From Aquariibacter albus (GTDB taxonomy: Bacteria > Pseudomonadota > Gammaproteobacteria > Burkholderiales > Burkholderiaceae_C), in contig NZ_JACIVI010000003.1 of the NCBI RefSeq assembly GCF_014145335.1, positions 124,001 to 188,000 of the forward strand: a stretch of 64,000 bases of DNA, given 5' to 3'. A program made the translations under genes and the position numbers. Shown here piece by piece: positions 27,585 through 37,402 of the stretch. The notes beneath the pieces are model-generated. The model did not search any database, had not been told where the DNA came from, and worked only from the letters and a program-made list of their open reading frames with translations. How positions within the stretch are numbered: the first letter of the stretch is position 1; every line of letters begins with the position of its first letter.

Positions 27585-28607
27585 ATGCTGCATCTCGTCA
27601 CCGGCCATGCCGGCTTCATCGGCTTCCACACCGCCTGCCGCCTGCTCGAACGCGGCGACGGCGTGATCGGCCTGGACAACCTCAACGACTACTACGACCC
27701 GGCGCTCAAGCAGGCCCGCCTGGCCGCGCTGCAGGCCCTGGCCACGCGGACCGGCGGCTTCTACCGCGATGTGCGCGCCAACCTGGCCGATGCGGCGGCG
27801 GTGGACGCCGTCTTCGCGCAGCACCGCATCGAGCGGGTCATCAACCTGGCCGCCCAGGCCGGTGTGCGCTATTCGCTGCAGAACCCGCGCGCCTACGTCG
27901 AAAGCAACATCAGCGGCTTCGTGAACCTGCTCGAGGCCTGCCGCCACCACGGGGTGGGCCACCTCAGCTACGCCTCGACCAGCTCGGTCTACGGCGCCAG
28001 CACCGCGCTGCCCTACAGCGAGCATGTCGCCGCCGACCATCCGCTGCAGTTCTACGCCGCCACCAAGCGTGCCAACGAGCTGATGGCGCATGCCTACAGC
28101 CACCTCTACCGCTTGCCGACCACCGGCCTGCGCTTCTTCACCGTCTACGGCCCCTGGGGCCGGCCGGACATGGCGCCCTTCCTGTTCACCCGCGCGATCC
28201 TGGAAGGCCGGCCGATCCAGCTCTTCAACCACGGCCGCCACAGCCGCGACTTCACCTACGTCGGCGACATCGTCGAAGGCGTGCTGCGCGCCAGCGACCG
28301 CCCGGCCGCGCCGGATCCGGCCTGGACCAGCGCCGCGCCCGATCCCGCCCGCAGCAACGCGCCCTGGCGGGTCTACAACCTCGGCGCGAGCGCACCGGTC
28401 GCCCTGGTCGACTTCATCGACGCGCTGGAGGCCGCGATCGGCAAGCCGGCCATCCGCGAGCTGGCCCCCCTGCAGCCCGGCGACGTGCCCGACACGGCGG
28501 CCGACACCACCGGCCTGCAGGCCGACGTCGGCTATGCGCCGGCCACCCCGCTGCGCGAGGGCGTGCAGCGCTTCGTCGACTGGTACCGCGGCTTCTACAA
28601 GGTCTGA
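27585..28607 (+). CDS. UDP-glucuronate 4-epimerase-type NAD-dependent epimerase
   Basis: A 340-residue extended SDR. The NAD turn is 'TGHAGFIG' at residues 6-13, the catalytic pair is Tyr157 and Lys161 in '[11 protein letters not shown]', and '[18 protein letters not shown]' near residue 29 is the hallmark of the UDP-GlcA 4-epimerase (CapI) group. '[12 protein letters not shown]' follows. It would convert UDP-glucuronate to UDP-galacturonate. An Ala/Pro-rich insertion of about 20 residues sits near residue 245. It ends 13 bases inside the convergent kinase gene. Confidence 0.88.
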   Translation: MLHLVTGHAGFIGFHTACRLLERGDGVIGLDNLNDYYDPALKQARLAALQALATRTGGFYRDVRANLADAAAVDAVFAQHRIERVINLAAQAGVRYSLQNPRAYVESNISGFVNLLEACRHHGVGHLSYASTSSVYGASTALPYSEHVAADHPLQFYAATKRANELMAHAYSHLYRLPTTGLRFFTVYGPWGRPDMAPFLFTRAILEGRPIQLFNHGRHSRDFTYVGDIVEGVLRASDRPAAPDPAWTSAAPDPARSNAPWRVYNLGASAPVALVDFIDALEAAIGKPAIRELAPLQPGDVPDTAADTTGLQADVGYAPATPLREGVQRFVDWYRGFYKV

Positions 28608-30046
28608 GCGGCGCAGGCGCCCGCTGGCAAGCGCAGCGTCGCGCGAAAGCCCGGCCGGCCCGGTGCCAGCGGCGAGGCCAGCAGGAGCTCGCCGCCCGAC
28701 TGCCGCGCCACCGCCTCGACGATGGCCAGGCCCAGGCCGCTGCCTTCGGCCTGGCGGTCGGCGCGCTCGAAGGGACGGCGCAGGCGCGCCAGCATCTCAC
28801 CCGGCACGCCCGGGCCCTCGTCCTCCAGCACCAGCGCGACCCGGCCGTCCTGCCGCTGCAGGCTGAGCCGCCGCGCCACGCCCGGCCCGCCGTGGCGCAG
28901 GCTGTTCTCGATCAGGTTGCGCAGTGCGATGCCGAGGGCATCCAGGTCGCCGTGCACCGTCAGCGGCTGCAGCGCCAGGGTCCAGCCGGGCGGGGCGGCG
29001 GGGGCGTCCGTGGCCCCCTCCGCCGGGCCGGCCGGCAGCAGGCCGGCCTGCACGAACTCGTCGAGCACGAGCAGGGCCAGCTCGTCGAGCGCGAGCGGCT
29101 CGCGCGCCAGGCCGACCCCGGCATCCACCCGCGCCAGCTGCAGCAGCTTCGCGCTCAGCTCGCCCAGGCGCTGGAGCTGGCGCGCCAGCGTGGCGGCGCG
29201 GGCCTGGCTGGCATGGCCGGCCGGCAGCGCGGCGGCCAGTTCGGCCTGCAGGCGCTGGAGCTGGGCCTGGGCCGCCGCCAGCGGCGTGCGCAGCTCGTGC
29301 GCGCTGGCGGCGGCGAACTGGCGCTCGGCGCCGAGCAGGCGGCCGAGCCGGCCCAGCAGCGCGTCCAGGGCCTCGACCAGCGGCTGCAGTTCCTGCGGCA
29401 GCGCGGCTTCGCCCGCCGGCCCGCGCAGCGCCGGGTCCTCGCCGAGCGGCGACAGGTCGCGCCCGTCGCGCCGGGCCAGCGCCGCCCGGGCCGGCGCCAG
29501 CGCGGCAAAGCCGCGTCGCAGCAGCAGATGCTGGCCCAGCGCGACCAGCGGCAGCAGGGCCAGCAGCGGCCCCAGCATCCAGGCCAGGGCCGGGCCGATC
29601 ACCGCGGCGCGGTCGGCCAGGGCCTCGGCGGCCACGGCGATGCGGCCATCCCGCGCCTGCTCGACATGGACCCGCCAGCGGCCCTCGATGCGCAGGCCCT
29701 CGCGGTCCAGCGCGGCCAGGGGCCGGGCCGGTGCCTCCTCGGAGCGCCACAGCAGACGGCCTTGCGGGCTGAAGAGCTGCAGCAGGGTCTCGCCCTCCTG
29801 CTCATCCTCCTGCGCGGGGGCCGGGCGGTGCCAGTCCAGCGGCAGGCTCAGCAGGCGGCGGGCCTGGTCCTCCAGCGCCTCGTCGAGCAGGCCCTGCAGC
29901 TCGATCTGGCTGCCGACCAGGGCGCTGCCGGCCGCCAGCAGCCAGGTGCCCGCCAACAGCGCCAGCAGGCGGCGCCGCAGCCGGGCCTGCAGGCTCCAGG
30001 CCCGGGCGGGTGGCGCTGCGGCGGCGCTCGGCGGGGCACCGCTCAT
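28595..30046 (-). CDS. Sensor histidine kinase (EnvZ/QseC type)
   Basis: A 483-residue kinase. There are two membrane helices (about residues 28-50 and 165-185) with a short periplasmic sensor between. A HAMP-like linker follows, then the H-box '[14 protein letters not shown]' near residue 270, the N-box '[10 protein letters not shown]' near residue 392, and the G-boxes 'DEGPGVP' and 'GSGLGLAI'. The start overlaps the response regulator stop by 4 bases, so they form one operon. Short sensors of this type in PmrB/QseC kinases sense cations or antimicrobial peptides; the signal here is unknown. It may govern the glycosylation genes next door. Confidence 0.9.
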   Translation of the reverse strand: MSGAPPSAAAAPPARAWSLQARLRRRLLALLAGTWLLAAGSALVGSQIELQGLLDEALEDQARRLLSLPLDWHRPAPAQEDEQEGETLLQLFSPQGRLLWRSEEAPARPLAALDREGLRIEGRWRVHVEQARDGRIAVAAEALADRAAVIGPALAWMLGPLLALLPLVALGQHLLLRRGFAALAPARAALARRDGRDLSPLGEDPALRGPAGEAALPQELQPLVEALDALLGRLGRLLGAERQFAAASAHELRTPLAAAQAQLQRLQAELAAALPAGHASQARAATLARQLQRLGELSAKLLQLARVDAGVGLAREPLALDELALLVLDEFVQAGLLPAGPAEGATDAPAAPPGWTLALQPLTVHGDLDALGIALRNLIENSLRHGGPGVARRLSLQRQDGRVALVLEDEGPGVPGEMLARLRRPFERADRQAEGSGLGLAIVEAVARQSGGELLLASPLAPGRPGFRATLRLPAGACAAQTL

Positions 30047-30714
30047 GCCCCGGCCTCGAAGCGGTAGCCCAGGCCGCGCTGGGTGCGGATGGTCCCGGCG
30101 CCGAGCTTGCGCCGCAGGCGGCTGATCAGCACCTCGACGGTGTTGCTGTCGGCCTCGCCGCGGCCGGCCTGGGTGTAGACGGCCTGCTCCAGCGCGCTGC
30201 GGCTCCAGAGCTGGCCGGGCCGGCTGGCCAGGCGGGCGAGCAGGGCCCATTCCATCGCCGTCAGCAGCACCTCCTCGCCGCTGCGCCAGGCCCGGCAGGC
30301 GGCGAAATCCAGCTTCAGCGCATCGGCCTGCAGCGTCGGGGGCGCGACGCTGCCGCTGCGGCGGGCCACGGCCTCGATGCGGGCCAGCAGTTCGTCGAGG
30401 TCGAAGGGCTTGACCAGGTAGTCGTCGGCGCCGGCCTGCAGGCCGCGAATGCGGTCGCTGATCTGGTCCCGCGCGGTCAGCACCAGCACGGGCCGACGGT
30501 CGCCGACCGCGCGGCGGCGGCGCAGCAGCTCGGTCGCGTCGCCGTCGGGCAGCTGCAGGTCGAAGAGGGCCAGCTCGATCGCCGCCTCACCGGTCAGCCA
30601 GGCCTCGGCCTGGGCCACCCGCTTCATCCACTGCACGGCATGGCCGGCCGCTTCCAGGTGGTCGACCACGGCCTGGCCGAGGTCGATGTCGTCTTCGAGC
30701 AGCAGCAGGTGCAT
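30043..30714 (-). CDS. OmpR/PhoB-family response regulator
   Basis: A 223-residue regulator. The receiver domain has the acidic pair Glu7/Asp8, the phosphoacceptor Asp52 in 'ALFDLQLPDGD' and 'KPFDLDELLARI' with the conserved Lys. The C-terminal winged helix ends in 'SNTVEVLISRLRRKLG' and 'RTQRGLGYRFE'. It resembles the PmrA/QseB subgroup. Direct-repeat boxes that fit a dimeric OmpR-type regulator lie just upstream. Confidence 0.93.
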   Translation of the reverse strand: MHLLLLEDDIDLGQAVVDHLEAAGHAVQWMKRVAQAEAWLTGEAAIELALFDLQLPDGDATELLRRRRAVGDRRPVLVLTARDQISDRIRGLQAGADDYLVKPFDLDELLARIEAVARRSGSVAPPTLQADALKLDFAACRAWRSGEEVLLTAMEWALLARLASRPGQLWSRSALEQAVYTQAGRGEADSNTVEVLISRLRRKLGAGTIRTQRGLGYRFEAGA

Positions 30715-30757
30715 GGGGGCGGGGCGAGGGCAGGGCGGGCGAGGGTGCCGGCCGCGA

Positions 30758-30815
30758 CTGAACCGATTCTGAACCGCCGGTCGGCGCCGGCCGCTGCCGT
30801 TCAGATCCGGTTCAA
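30758..30815. promoter_or_regulatory. Paired 11-base-spaced direct repeats, candidate response-regulator boxes
   Basis: On the plus strand CTGAACC occurs at 30758 and again at 30769. On the minus strand TGAACC (809-814) and TGAACG (798-803) repeat with the same 11-base period. An 11-base period is typical of OmpR/PmrA-family tandem half-sites. They lie between the regulator gene and the divergent PepSY gene. Confidence 0.6.
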
Positions 30816-30912
30816 GCCTGCGGCGGACCATGCCGTCCAGGCCCGGCGCCCGGGGCAGCCCGGCGCGGCCCTCGCCCCGCAAGTCCTTCCCCACCCCGCC
30901 AAGGAGTTCGCC

Positions 30913-31194
30913 ATGTCCCCTCGCCTGCCCCGTCTGAAGGCCCTCGCCCTGGCCGCCGCCCTGGGCCTTGCCGCCCCCGCCTTTGCCGGCGCCGACCGCT
31001 GCCAGGCCGGTCCCGAGACCGGCTGGAAGCCGCTGGCCGAACTCGTCGCCAAGCTGGCCGCCGAGGGCTGGCGCCTGCGTTCGGTCGAGATCGACGACGG
31101 CTGCTACGAAGTCAAGGGCGTCGACAAGGACGGCCGCTATCACGAGGCCTACTTCCACCCGCTGACCCTCGAGCGCAAGGGCTGGGCCCACTGA
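30913..31194 (+). CDS. Small PepSY-domain periplasmic protein
   Basis: A 93-residue protein. A signal peptide spans residues 1-25 (cleavage near 'AFA-G'), and a short PepSY-type domain covers the rest with 'KLAAEGWRLRSVEIDDGCYEV' and 'DKDGRYHEAYFHPLT'. PepSY proteins of this size often sit beside QseBC/PmrAB-type two-component systems and may modulate the sensor. An AAGGAG ribosome site precedes the ATG. It is divergent from the regulator and shares the box region. Confidence 0.82.
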   Translation: MSPRLPRLKALALAAALGLAAPAFAGADRCQAGPETGWKPLAELVAKLAAEGWRLRSVEIDDGCYEVKGVDKDGRYHEAYFHPLTLERKGWAH

Positions 31195-31691
31195 TGGCCG
31201 CGCTGCCCTCGCCCCGCCGGGCCTGGATCGGCGTCCTGCTCGGGCTTGGCGGACTGTTCGCGGCCGGGGTGGCCAGCCTCGGCGTCCTGCTCGACGAGGG
31301 CCTGCCGGCCTGGCCCGGCGCCTGGGCTGTGCCTGCGTGGTGGCCGCAGGCCCTGCCGCTCGGGCCCTGGCACGCGGCCCTCGGCGCCGGCCTGGCCCTG
31401 GCCCTGCTGCTGGGCCTGGGCGCGGCCTTGCTGCGCCTGCGGGGCGGGCCCCGCGGCCTGGCCGCCCTGGCCCTGCTCGACACCCTGCTGCTGGCCGGCA
31501 GCGGCACGGCCCTGGCGCCCGGCGGCTGGCGCGACGGCGGCCTGCCGGCCGGGCTGGATCCCTGGATCGCAGCCGGCCTGATCGAAGCCGCCGCCGAGGC
31601 CCATGCCGCCAGCGCCGCCCTGCTGCCGCTGCTGATCGGCGCCGCCTGGGCCCTGGCCGCGCTGCAGGCCCGCCGCCGCCGGCCGGCCTGA
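31194..31691 (+). CDS. Unrecognised integral membrane protein (about four helices)
   Basis: A 165-residue protein that I cannot assign. Hydrophobic stretches lie at about residues 11-32, 60-82, 88-105 and 140-160, so four helices are likely. The loop between the first two is Trp/Pro-rich ('AWAVPAWWPQALPLGPW'). Its ATG overlaps the PepSY stop (TGATG), so the two are coupled and probably share the two-component regulation. A cytochrome b561-like role is possible, but paired histidines are not clear. Confidence 0.6.
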   Translation: MAALPSPRRAWIGVLLGLGGLFAAGVASLGVLLDEGLPAWPGAWAVPAWWPQALPLGPWHAALGAGLALALLLGLGAALLRLRGGPRGLAALALLDTLLLAGSGTALAPGGWRDGGLPAGLDPWIAAGLIEAAAEAHAASAALLPLLIGAAWALAALQARRRRPA

Positions 31692-31704
31692 GCGGCCGGG
31701 CCCC

Positions 31705-31710
31705 TACCAT
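31705..31710 (+). promoter_or_regulatory. Candidate -10 of the CDF transporter gene
   Basis: TACCAT, 8 bases before the ATG at 31719. It matches the hexamer before senA and would give a leaderless or near-leaderless message. Confidence 0.35.
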
Positions 31711-31718
31711 CGGCGCCC

Positions 31719-32618
31719 ATGCGCGCCGCCGACTACCTGAAGCTCTCGATTGCCGTGGCCCTGGCCACCATTGCGCTGAAGGCCGGCGCCTGGTGGTCCA
31801 GCGGTGCGGTCAGCCTGCTGTCGGATGCGCTGGAGTCGCTGGTCAACCTGGCCGGCGCGGTCTTCGGTCTGGCCATGGTCATGCTGGCGGCCCGGCCGGC
31901 GGATGCCCGCCATCCCTGGGGGCATGACAAGGCGGAGGATTTCTCCACCGGCTTCGAGGGCGTGCTGATCCTGGCCGCCGCCCTCGGCATCGCCTGGGCC
32001 GCCCTGCCGCGGCTGATCCACCCCGAGCCGCTGGCGGCCGAGGGCCTGGGCTGGGGCCTCGGCCTCTCGGTGGCCGGCACCCTGCTGAATCTGGGCCTGG
32101 CCCGCGCGATGCAGCGTGCGGCCCGGCGCGAGCGCAGCGAGGCCCTGGCCGCCGAGGCCCGGCATCTGATGGTCGATGTCTGGACCACGGTCGGCGTGCT
32201 GGCCGGCCTGGGCGCCGTGGCCCTGACCGGCTGGCTCTGGCTCGATGCCGCGATGGCTCTGGCCCTGGCCGGCCTGATCGGGCGCGAGGGCCTGACCCTG
32301 CTGCGCCGCAGCGCCGATGGCCTGATGGACCATGCCCTCGACCCGCCGGACCAGGCCGCCGTGGAGCGCGTGCTGGCCGGCTTCGCGGCCCGCGAGCCGC
32401 TGCGCTTCGATCACCTGCACAGCCGCCGGGCCGGTCGCAGCGGGCATGTCGACCTGCACCTGCACCTGCCGCCCGACTGGAGCCTGGCCCGTGCCGCCGA
32501 CTTGCGCGATGCCGTCGAGCGCGCGCTGATGGAGGCCGTGCCCGGCCTGCGCGCCAGCATCCAGCTGCTGCCGGCCGATGTCGAGGCCCACGCGCACCGG
32601 CCACCCTCAGCCGGCTGA
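31719..32618 (+). CDS. Cation diffusion facilitator (CDF) metal transporter
   Basis: A 299-residue CDF protein. Six helices are predicted. TM2 carries 'SLLSDALESLVN' (an Asn where many members have the second Asp), the loop has 'HPWGHDKAED', and TM5 has 'RHLMVDVWTTVG' (HxxxD). The cytoplasmic C-terminal domain has 'HLHSRRAGRSGHVDLHLHLP'. Such proteins export Zn, Fe, Co or Mn in exchange for protons. The altered TM2 site makes the metal uncertain. Confidence 0.88.
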   Translation: MRAADYLKLSIAVALATIALKAGAWWSSGAVSLLSDALESLVNLAGAVFGLAMVMLAARPADARHPWGHDKAEDFSTGFEGVLILAAALGIAWAALPRLIHPEPLAAEGLGWGLGLSVAGTLLNLGLARAMQRAARRERSEALAAEARHLMVDVWTTVGVLAGLGAVALTGWLWLDAAMALALAGLIGREGLTLLRRSADGLMDHALDPPDQAAVERVLAGFAAREPLRFDHLHSRRAGRSGHVDLHLHLPPDWSLARAADLRDAVERALMEAVPGLRASIQLLPADVEAHAHRPPSAG

Positions 32619-32627
32619 GCGGGCGGC

Positions 32628-33512
<885 letters not shown>

Positions 33513-34349
33513 TCAGTAGCCGTGCTGGGCTTCGTCGGGGAAGCTGCCGTCGCGCACGGCGGCCACGTAGCGGCGCAGCGCGTGCTCGATCGAGTCGCTG
33601 CCGGCCATGAAGTTGCGCACGAAGCGGGGCAGGCGGCCGCGGCTGATCTGCAGCATGTCGTGCAGCACCAGCACCTGACCGGCGGTGTCGACGCCCGCGC
33701 CAATGCCGATGGTGATCAGGTCCGGGCAGGCGGCCACCACGCTGCGTGCGGTGGCCGAGGGCATCAGCTCCAGCACCAGCATCGCGGCCCCGGCCTCGGC
33801 CAGCTCGCGGGCATGGCGGCAGAGCGTGGCGGCACCCGCCTCGTCGCGGCCCTGGATGCGGTAGCCGCCCAGCGCGTGAACGCTCTGCGGCGTCAGGCCG
33901 AGGTGGCCGCAGACGGGCACCCCGCGATCGACCAGGAAGCGCACGGTCTCGGCCGTCCAGCCCCCGCCTTCGAGCTTGACCATCTGTGCGCCGGCCTGCA
34001 TCAGCGCGGCGGCGCTGCGCATGGCCTGCTCCGGGCCCTCGTGGTAGCTGCCGAAGGGCAGGTCGGCGATCAGGAAGGCGCTGCGCCGGCCGCGGGCCAC
34101 GCAGCGGGTGTGGTACGCGACCTCGTCGAGCGTGACCGGCGCCGTGCTGTCGTGGCCCTGCAGGACCATGCCCAGCGAGTCGCCGACCAGCAGGCAGTCG
34201 ACGCCGGCCGCGTCGAGCAGGCCGGCGAAGCTGGCGTCGTAGCAGGTCAGCATCGCGATCTTCTCGCCGCGCACGGCCATGTCGCGCAGCCTCGGCAGGG
34301 TCAGCGCGGGGCGTGGGGCGGCGGCGGTGGGGCTGGGGTGGCTGCTCAT
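33513..34349 (-). CDS. panB: Ketopantoate hydroxymethyltransferase PanB
   Basis: A 278-residue PanB. It has '[22 protein letters not shown]' near residue 30, '[17 protein letters not shown]' near residue 55 (metal-binding Asp) and '[17 protein letters not shown]'. It makes ketopantoate from ketoisovalerate with methylene-THF and precedes panC in the same operon. Confidence 0.97.
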   Translation of the reverse strand: MSSHPSPTAAAPRPALTLPRLRDMAVRGEKIAMLTCYDASFAGLLDAAGVDCLLVGDSLGMVLQGHDSTAPVTLDEVAYHTRCVARGRRSAFLIADLPFGSYHEGPEQAMRSAAALMQAGAQMVKLEGGGWTAETVRFLVDRGVPVCGHLGLTPQSVHALGGYRIQGRDEAGAATLCRHARELAEAGAAMLVLELMPSATARSVVAACPDLITIGIGAGVDTAGQVLVLHDMLQISRGRLPRFVRNFMAGSDSIEHALRRYVAAVRDGSFPDEAQHGY

Positions 34350-34428
34350 GGGAGGGGGCGCGGCGCCGTCGGCACCGGGGGGCGGATTCTAGGAAGCGCG
34401 CCGGGACGGCGCCGCCGGGTAGACGCGT

Positions 34429-35283
34429 TCAGACCGGCTGGTAGGCCAGGCGCACGTAGATCGGTGCGTAGGCCTCGGCCTGGGTCAGCTCGATCAGGCG
34501 CTCGCGGGCGAGCTCGAGCATGGCGATGAAGGTCACGACCAGCACCGCCGGACCGCGCTCGACCTCGAACAGGCGTTCGAACTCGACATAGCGCTGGCCC
34601 TGCAGGCGCTTGAGCACGATGCTCATGTGCTCGCGCACCGAGAGCTGCTCGCGGCTGATCTTGTGGTGCTGGTTCAGGCGGGCGCGCTTGAGGATCTCGG
34701 TCCAGGCCTCGCGCAGGTCCTCGGGCCGCACCTCGGGCTGGCGCAGCTCGACCGTGGTGTCGATGTGCGCCTGCGCGCGCCAGAAGTCGCGGCCCAGCAG
34801 CGGCAGGCGGCCGAGCTCGGCGGCGGCCAGCTTCATCTGCTCGTACTCCAGCAGGCGGCGGACCAGCTCGGCCCGCGGGTCCTCGGCCTCGACCTGGCCT
34901 TCGACCTTGCGCGGCGGCAGCAGCATGCGCGACTTGATCTCGATCAGCATCGCCGCCATCAGCAGGTACTCGGCGGCGAGTTCGAGGTTGCGCTTGCGGA
35001 TCGCCTCCACGTAGCCGAGGTACTGCCGCGTGACATCCGCCATCGGGATGTCGAGGATGTTGAAGTTCTGCCGCCGGATCAGGTAGAGCAGCAGATCCAG
35101 CGGGCCCTGGAAGGCTTCGAGGAAGACCTCCAGCGCATCCGGCGGGATGTAGAGGTCGGTCGGCAGCGCGAACAGCGGCTCGCCATACAGCCGGGCGACC
35201 GCGGCGACCTGGTCGACGGTCTGCGGCACGGAGTCCGGCGGCAGGGCCGGCCCCGGCTCGGCGAGGCCGCCGGCCGTGTTCAT
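34429..35283 (-). CDS. scpA: Segregation and condensation protein A
   Basis: A 284-residue kleisin. It has 'FQGPLDLLLYLIRRQNFNILDIPMADV' near residue 57, the SMC-binding N-terminal region, and 'LVMAAMLIEIKSRMLLP' a little later. It links the SMC heads with ScpB in chromosome condensation. Start placed at the ATG whose complement is 35281-35283, which gives a short variable lead before the kleisin domain. It is followed by panB and preceded by the DUF3460 gene. Confidence 0.94.
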   Translation of the reverse strand: MNTAGGLAEPGPALPPDSVPQTVDQVAAVARLYGEPLFALPTDLYIPPDALEVFLEAFQGPLDLLLYLIRRQNFNILDIPMADVTRQYLGYVEAIRKRNLELAAEYLLMAAMLIEIKSRMLLPPRKVEGQVEAEDPRAELVRRLLEYEQMKLAAAELGRLPLLGRDFWRAQAHIDTTVELRQPEVRPEDLREAWTEILKRARLNQHHKISREQLSVREHMSIVLKRLQGQRYVEFERLFEVERGPAVLVVTFIAMLELARERLIELTQAEAYAPIYVRLAYQPV

Positions 35284-35290
35284 GCCAGGC

Positions 35291-35491
35291 TCAGGCCTTG
35301 TTGTGATAGACGTAGGCCTGCTGCGGCACGCGGGCGGCACGCCACTCGGCCTGGGCGGCGCGGTCCACCGGCTGCTCCCACAGCAGCGCGCGGCCTTCGC
35401 GCTGGCGGCTTTCCAGCGCCGGGTCGGCCTTCTTCAGCGCGCTGATGAACTGGGTGGTGTCGGACTGGTAGGGCTTCCAGAAGAGCGGCAT
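35291..35491 (-). CDS. DUF3460 family small protein
   Basis: A 66-residue soluble protein. The start 'MPLFWKPYQSDTTQFISALK' and 'QREGRALLWEQPVDR' are the DUF3460 signature, a family seen in Burkholderiales with unknown function. A ribosome site GGAG lies just before the ATG. It heads the operon with scpA, panB and panC. Confidence 0.88.
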   Translation of the reverse strand: MPLFWKPYQSDTTQFISALKKADPALESRQREGRALLWEQPVDRAAQAEWRAARVPQQAYVYHNKA

Positions 35492-35608
35492 TCCAAACTC
35501 CTTGCGATGGCCTGGGGAGGAAAGGGTCAGGCCTCGGGTCAACCCGAATTTTAGGCTGGCCGACCCGTCCCCGCCGTGGGGCTGCCCGGCGATGGGAAGA
35601 TTCCATCC

Positions 35609-37399
35609 ATGCCCCGACCGTCCGCCGCCCCCTCGCCTGCTCTGACGCCTGCCCTGACGCCCGCCGCCCCGTCGGCGCCCGGGGTGCCGTCCGCGCGCCC
35701 CGGGCGCCGCGCCCGGCCTGCGGCGGCACCGGTCGAGATCGAGCTGCGCCTGCAGATTCCCCCGGCCGCCCGCGAGGCGGTGCGGGCCTTCCTGCGCGAG
35801 GACGGGGGCAGCGCCCAGAGCCTGAAGGCGGTCTACCTCGACACCCCGGACCGCCTGCTGGCCCGCCATGCCATGGCCCTGCGCCTGCGCAAGGAAGGTC
35901 GGCAATGGGTGCAGACGCTCAAGTGCGGCGCCGCCCATGCCCTGGTCCGGGGCGAGCACAACGTGCCGCTGCCGGCCGTGCCGGGCGGCGGCCAGCCGCC
36001 GGTGGATCCGCAGCGCCATGCCGGCCAGGCCGTCGGCGACCAGTTGCTGGCCCTGCTGGACGCTGCCGCGCGCCACCAGGGCCCGGCGGCCGTGGGCTTG
36101 GTCGAAGGCTTCGTGACCGACATCCAGCGCCGCAGCCGCCGCCAGCGCCTGCGCCACGGCACCGTCGAGTTCAGCCTCGACGAGGGCGAGCTGCGCGCCC
36201 CCGACGGCGCCGGCGGCTGGCGCATCTGGCCGGTCTGCGAGCTGGAGATCGAGCTGCTCGGCGGCTCGCCCCGCGCTGTCTTCGAGGCCGCCCGCCGCTG
36301 GACGGCCCGCGGCCTGTGGCTGGAGCCGCGCAGCAAGGCCGAGCGCGGCGAGCGCCTGCGGCGCGGCGGCGGCCCCGGGCAGCCCGGCCCGGCCTTCGGC
36401 GCGCAGCCGCTGAAGCTGCCGCGCGGGGCCGAGGTCTCCACCCTGGCCGGAGCCGCGCTCGACAACGTCGCGGCGCAGGTGCTGCGCAATGCCGGCGAGC
36501 TCTGCGGCGGCGCGGCCGGCGCCGAATCCCTGCACCAGCTGCGCGTCGGCCTGCGCCGGCTGCGCTCGCTCGACCGGCTGCGCGCTGGCTGGCCCGGGGT
36601 CGCGCCGATCGCCGCCGGGCCGGCCCTGGCCGCGCTCTTCCGCCGCCTGGGCGCGGCCCGCGATGCCGATGCCCTGGGCGAGGGCCTGGGCGCCGAGCTG
36701 GCCGCCGCCTGGGCGCAGGCCCAGGGCCTGGCCGGGCCGCCCGCGGGCTTCCTGGCCCGTGCGGCGCCGGCCGAGGCCGTCCCCGATCCCGTCGCCGAGC
36801 TGCGCGCCGCCCCGGCCCAGCAGGCCCTGCTGCTGCTGCTGGCGCAGAGCGCGCTGCCGGCCGAGCGCATCGCGCCCATGCTGGCGGACTGGACCCGCGA
36901 GCGGGCCCGTCCCGCGGCCCCGGCCGATCGGGCCGACCCCGCGCCGGCCGCCCCCGCCGCACCGTCCCAGCCGCCTGCACCGGCCGACCTCACCCCCGCG
37001 CCTGATCCCAGCGCCCGCGCGCAGGCCAGCGCCCGACTCGCGCGCTGGCAGCGCCGCCTCGTGCGCGAGGTCCAGGCCTTCGACCGGCTCGACGACGAGG
37101 CCCGCCATGCCCTGCGCAAGGCGCTCAAGCGCCAGCGCTACTGTGTGGAGCTGTGTGCCGGTCTGTACGGCCGCAAGCCGCTGGCCGCCTACCTCAAGCC
37201 GCTGCGCGCCGCGCAGGAGGCGCTGGGCGCCTTCAACGATGTCTGCGTCGCCACCGCCCATGCCCGCGCAGCGGCCGAGGCCGGCCAGGCCGAGGGCTGG
37301 TTCGCGCTGGGCTGGCTGCAGCCGCGGCGCGCGCAGGTGCTGGCCGAGGCGGGGCGCTGCCTGCAGCGCTTCCGCAAGGCGCCGCCGCCCTGGGCCTGA
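35609..37399 (+). CDS. CYTH-CHAD domain protein
   Basis: A 596-residue protein. After about 40 Ala/Pro-rich residues, a CYTH domain starts at 'VEIELRLQI' (ExE-type motif) with 'YLDTPDRLLARHAMALRLRKEG' near residue 75 and 'CELEIELLGG'. A CHAD domain fills the C-terminal half, with 'LHQLRVGLRRLRSLDRL' near residue 307 and 'HALRKALKRQRYCVELC' near residue 500, which supply its basic histidines. CYTH proteins hydrolyse triphosphates such as tripolyphosphate, and CHAD binds polyphosphate. A Pro/Ala-rich linker splits the CHAD helices. A GTG at 35576 would add 11 residues; the ATG is preferred. Confidence 0.85.
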   Translation: MPRPSAAPSPALTPALTPAAPSAPGVPSARPGRRARPAAAPVEIELRLQIPPAAREAVRAFLREDGGSAQSLKAVYLDTPDRLLARHAMALRLRKEGRQWVQTLKCGAAHALVRGEHNVPLPAVPGGGQPPVDPQRHAGQAVGDQLLALLDAAARHQGPAAVGLVEGFVTDIQRRSRRQRLRHGTVEFSLDEGELRAPDGAGGWRIWPVCELEIELLGGSPRAVFEAARRWTARGLWLEPRSKAERGERLRRGGGPGQPGPAFGAQPLKLPRGAEVSTLAGAALDNVAAQVLRNAGELCGGAAGAESLHQLRVGLRRLRSLDRLRAGWPGVAPIAAGPALAALFRRLGAARDADALGEGLGAELAAAWAQAQGLAGPPAGFLARAAPAEAVPDPVAELRAAPAQQALLLLLAQSALPAERIAPMLADWTRERARPAAPADRADPAPAAPAAPSQPPAPADLTPAPDPSARAQASARLARWQRRLVREVQAFDRLDDEARHALRKALKRQRYCVELCAGLYGRKPLAAYLKPLRAAQEALGAFNDVCVATAHARAAAEAGQAEGWFALGWLQPRRAQVLAEAGRCLQRFRKAPPPWA

Positions 37400-37402
37400 G
37401 GT

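Noticed and set aside
30758-30815. Integron- or phage-type attachment repeats
   Set aside because: The repeats are short, have the 11-base helical period of OmpR-type sites and lie in a divergent regulatory gap with no recombinase gene nearby.
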